Below are positions 61,690-64,000 of a DNA stretch of 64,000 nt, one piece after another. How positions within the stretch are numbered: the first letter of the stretch is position 1; every line of letters starts with the position of its first letter. The notes under the pieces were generated by a model. That model ran no database searches, had not been told where the DNA came from, and saw nothing but the letters and a program-made list of their open reading frames with translations. Location of the stretch: contig JAPVLO010000073.1 in the NCBI GenBank assembly GCA_027257055.1, positions 2,046,001 through 2,110,000 on the forward strand. The letters run 5' to 3'. The position numbers were made by a program, and so were the translations under genes. The DNA comes from Cephalopachus bancanus (Eukaryota; Chordata; Mammalia; Primates; Tarsiidae).

Positions 61690-63094
61690 TTCAAATTCGT
61701 TTAGGCAAAGATGATACTCTCTATTTTACCATAGGTTTTTCAACTCCCTCTTGTTCAATATGTGGTCATTTAGTACATGATCTCCCTAGGCCCTGAGGTA
61801 TTAGAGCAATGCCCTCAGCACTGAGGTATTTATTAGAGCCGCTCCACCCTGAGGTATAGGAGTCCTTCCCCTCTGCCCTGTTTCAGGGCCTACAGCTCCT
61901 GTTTTCCCACACCCCCCCATTCTCTCAGGTCTACATACTGGCCTTCTTTTGGTTCTTTTGTTAACCCCCTTTGATCACTGGATGATGTAAAGTACTTTGA
62001 TGGTTGAAGTACTTTGGGCTTTTCAGGCAGCAATAAAGTATTTTCATTTGTTGAGTTTTGCAAATGAAAGCAAAAGTTAAATTAAACTAAGAAAATAAAC
62101 TTAAGAAAAAAAAACCCACAACAGTCTATCGTAATGATCTGCCTAGCTCTTTAAGCATTCAGGCTTTTTGTTAAGAGTGCAGTAATAATAAGCTAACAAA
62201 AAAATTCTCCAAAAAAGCAATATTGTAAAACACAGTAATGTTAGAATGTGAAGATTTCTCCTCTTTAAACACTTTGATAATTAGACCTGCTATACCATAA
62301 AATTCTGAAAACTCAAAATAAAAGTAGAAATGTTGGAGACTTACATAAATTGAAGTTCAGTTTGGGATGATTAGTTTGATTCTCTCTAGCAATAAATATT
62401 TAAGACCTAACCATACTGTAATTGTGTTATAATGTCCTTGATGGATTAGATATCCTAAAATTGTAGATCACTTAGTTGTCAAACATGAAAGTAAATATTT
62501 TTTATTTATCTTTTATTTTGTTAGCTGCTTCCAAATCACAGAAGAAAGTAAATATTCATTTGTCTTGTATAAAAATATCTAGTGGTCACCTTCAACAAGA
62601 TAAAGTAATTGAATTATAGATTAAATTATTAGTATAATTCTGTCATATTACGTAATCTGAAATGATTTGAGAACTTTAATAGAATGATACATTTTGAAAC
62701 AATTCACACACACAATTATCACATACTTATTAGGACAAGTAACAAATTTGAAACATGATACATACAAATAGGCTTTGTAATCAGTTACTGTAATCAGTAA
62801 CTCCAAATTAGACCAACTTCTCATCCAAATGATCTTTTGAAAATAACTATTTATGAAGTCCATGAATCATAAAATTCTTCCCTACCTTCCCTTTTAAACA
62901 TTAGTAAAACTAATTTTGTGCACTACAAACATTTGGAGCTTGGAAGGGTCATATTCTAACAAGGGAAACTCCTGAAAGGTCCTCATCTGTGATTAGAACA
63001 GAGGGCAGATTTTTCTTATTTTACATTTGATTGTTACCTAAAAGAATGACTTTCTTAAAAAAAAAAGGGAGCTAGAAAAATAATGTTGAGTGCT
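61690..63094. other. Unassigned intergenic AT-rich DNA
   Basis: Between the truncated Alu and the ERV LTR. No gene, and apart from the short array near 61800, no repeat I can name. Confidence 0.6.
61770..61870. repeat. Imperfect triplicated 11-mer CTGAGGTATTA
   Basis: CTGAGGTATTA occurs near 61794, 61821 (CTGAGGTATTT) and 61851 (CTGAGGTATAG) with GAGCAATGCC/GAGCCGCTCC spacers; a short decayed tandem array of about 30 bases. Confidence 0.6.
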
Positions 63095-63673
63095 TGTAGC
63101 AGGAAAAATAGAGAGATCGTGACACCGAGACTATTATAGGAAGTGGCACTTTATTATGCTGGCTAGTACAGTGGGCCCGAGAATCTAATGCGTCCAAATT
63201 GAGCTCAAGCGCCCCAGAACAGGAGAAGTGGGGTCTTATACCCTTGTTTAGTTAAGGGAGGGTGTCATGTTGAGTGATTACATACTTCCTTTGGAATCTT
63301 ACAAGGTTATATTTAGCGAAATTAGATTTTTCAAAGAACAAATGGTTTCCAGGAACTGCAGGATTGTAAACCGTCAACTTCAGAAGGGGGGTTTTAGGTA
63401 AGACTCTTTTCCATTTCCATGAAATGACCAGTCTCTGTGCCATTTGGCCTTTTTAAAATAAAACCTGCCTGCTGCCTGGCGGGTCTTTAAAGTTGTAACT
63501 TGACTTTCAAAAGGAAATACCTTTAACTGCTATTAACCCCTCCTTCTTGCCACTGGGCTAGTAGCAGCCCAGGTGAGGCCAACTGCTGATCCCGAATCAG
63601 CTACATGTGTTTCTGTATTTATTCACTCAATCATATAAGAAATATATTTGAGCATTTGCCGTATCCTGCCACA
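63095..63673 (-). mobile_element. Endogenous retrovirus LTR (3' LTR), minus strand
   Basis: The minus strand runs from TGTGGCAGG to CCTGCTACA, an imperfect 9-base inverted terminal repeat with TG...CA ends. It holds TATAAGA (63234-63240) and AATAAA (63150-63155) about 85 bases apart, as expected for promoter and R-region polyA signal. A polypurine tract, AAGGGGGGAA, abuts its 5' end. Length is 579 bp. It looks like a class I (gamma-like) LTR, but the family is not recognised. Confidence 0.85.
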
Positions 63674-64000
63674 TTCCCCCCTTGATGCTTGATCCTTTAT
63701 GGATCTAAAGCGTCATCATTTTTAATTTGGTGCATTAAAATCATATGGGCCACAGTTTTTTGTTTAACAACTGTTTTTACAAACTTAGAAATGGTGTTTA
63801 TAATTATTGGGGCTATATAAGGGAGGATAAGGCAGGATCTCACCATTAGGACTATAGATTTAAACCAATTGCCAATTTTTATGCTTTGTCATTTTTGCAC
63901 CGGGACATGGGCAAGTTTTTTTTTTTAACATTGGTGGCTATATTAGTTACAACTTTACCATTATTATTTATTTGCAAACAACAATTGGAGCTATTAAATT
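63674..64000 (-). pseudogene. ERV internal region with 3' end of an env-like frame
   Basis: Next to the LTR on its internal side. The minus strand has a polypurine tract (63674-63683), then, reading back, a stop at 63697-63699 closing an open stretch to about 63890. That stretch has a hydrophobic membrane-anchor-like segment followed by a basic tail, as at the C end of a retroviral transmembrane subunit. An in-frame TGA interrupts it upstream, so it is not an intact gene here. The rest of the provirus lies right of the window. Confidence 0.6.

Noticed and set aside
52062..64000. 3' end of MET, the expected upstream neighbour of CAPZA2 in primates
   Set aside because: No MET exon or 3' UTR text was recognised. 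In human the two genes are tens of kilobases apart, so its absence from 12 kb of upstream DNA is expected.

Overview
This is a vertebrate, specifically primate, nuclear window. It is AT-rich and intronic, crowded with dimeric Alu SINEs, LINE-1, LINE-2, MIR, MaLR/ERVL LTRs and DNA-transposon fossils. The only gene I can support is CAPZA2 (alpha-2 subunit of the F-actin capping protein CapZ) on the minus strand. Its CpG-island promoter and exon 1 lie near 52.06 kb. Exons 2 to 8 lie at 22.3, 17.5, 12.9, 8.9, 7.3, 3.2 and 0.5 kb. All have canonical AG/GT borders and compatible phases, and together they encode 219 codons; the last two exons (about 67 codons) must lie left of position 1. The Alus point to a particular lineage. 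The youngest copies share a GCTCGGTGGCTCAGCC head, an ACAATAAATCAAAAAATC linker, a GGAGCGGCCACTGCACTCC right arm and an ACTCCAACTC 3' end. These fit neither anthropoid AluJ/S/Y nor lemur/loris Alu as I know them, so I infer a tarsier (Carlito/Tarsius); this is inference, not proof.

Layout, left to right. 0-9 kb: CAPZA2 exons 8 to 5, an L1 3' end, five Alu-type SINEs, a Tigger-like MITE and a Y3-RNA pseudogene. 9-22 kb: exons 4 to 2 with old L1ME pieces, L2, MER5-type hAT fossils and further Alus, one carrying an expanded (TG)n. 22-52 kb is the 29.7-kb first intron. It holds an old plus-strand L1 (24.4-28.6 kb) opened by an Alu, a duplicated piece of intron-2 sequence, an ERVL-type LTR and a 642-bp piggyBac-like element at a TTAA; a DNA transposon split by a minus-strand L1 (32.8-34.9 kb); an LTR candidate (37.2 kb); a degenerate multi-frame coding remnant of unknown origin (38.3-40.1 kb); and a 5S rRNA pseudogene (49.6 kb). 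51.4-52.4 kb is the CpG island, with two CCG/CGG triplet tracts, YY1 and NRF1 motifs and a G4-type tract. 52-64 kb is upstream intergenic DNA: more Alus, MaLR/LTR pieces, a 1.5-kb region built of nested tandem repeats (58.9-60.3 kb) and, at the right edge, a minus-strand endogenous retrovirus with one LTR, a polypurine tract and the 3' end of an env-like frame.

The most unusual observations are: (1) the young Alu family has a tRNA-like A box and a hairpin with exact tRNA T-arm geometry at its B box; (2) the piggyBac/LTR/L1 nest with a readable insertion order; (3) the unrecognised coding remnant at 38-40 kb, with a perfect 14-bp hairpin inside it; (4) the intron-2 segment duplicated into intron 1; (5) the unidentified nested-repeat block at 59-60 kb.
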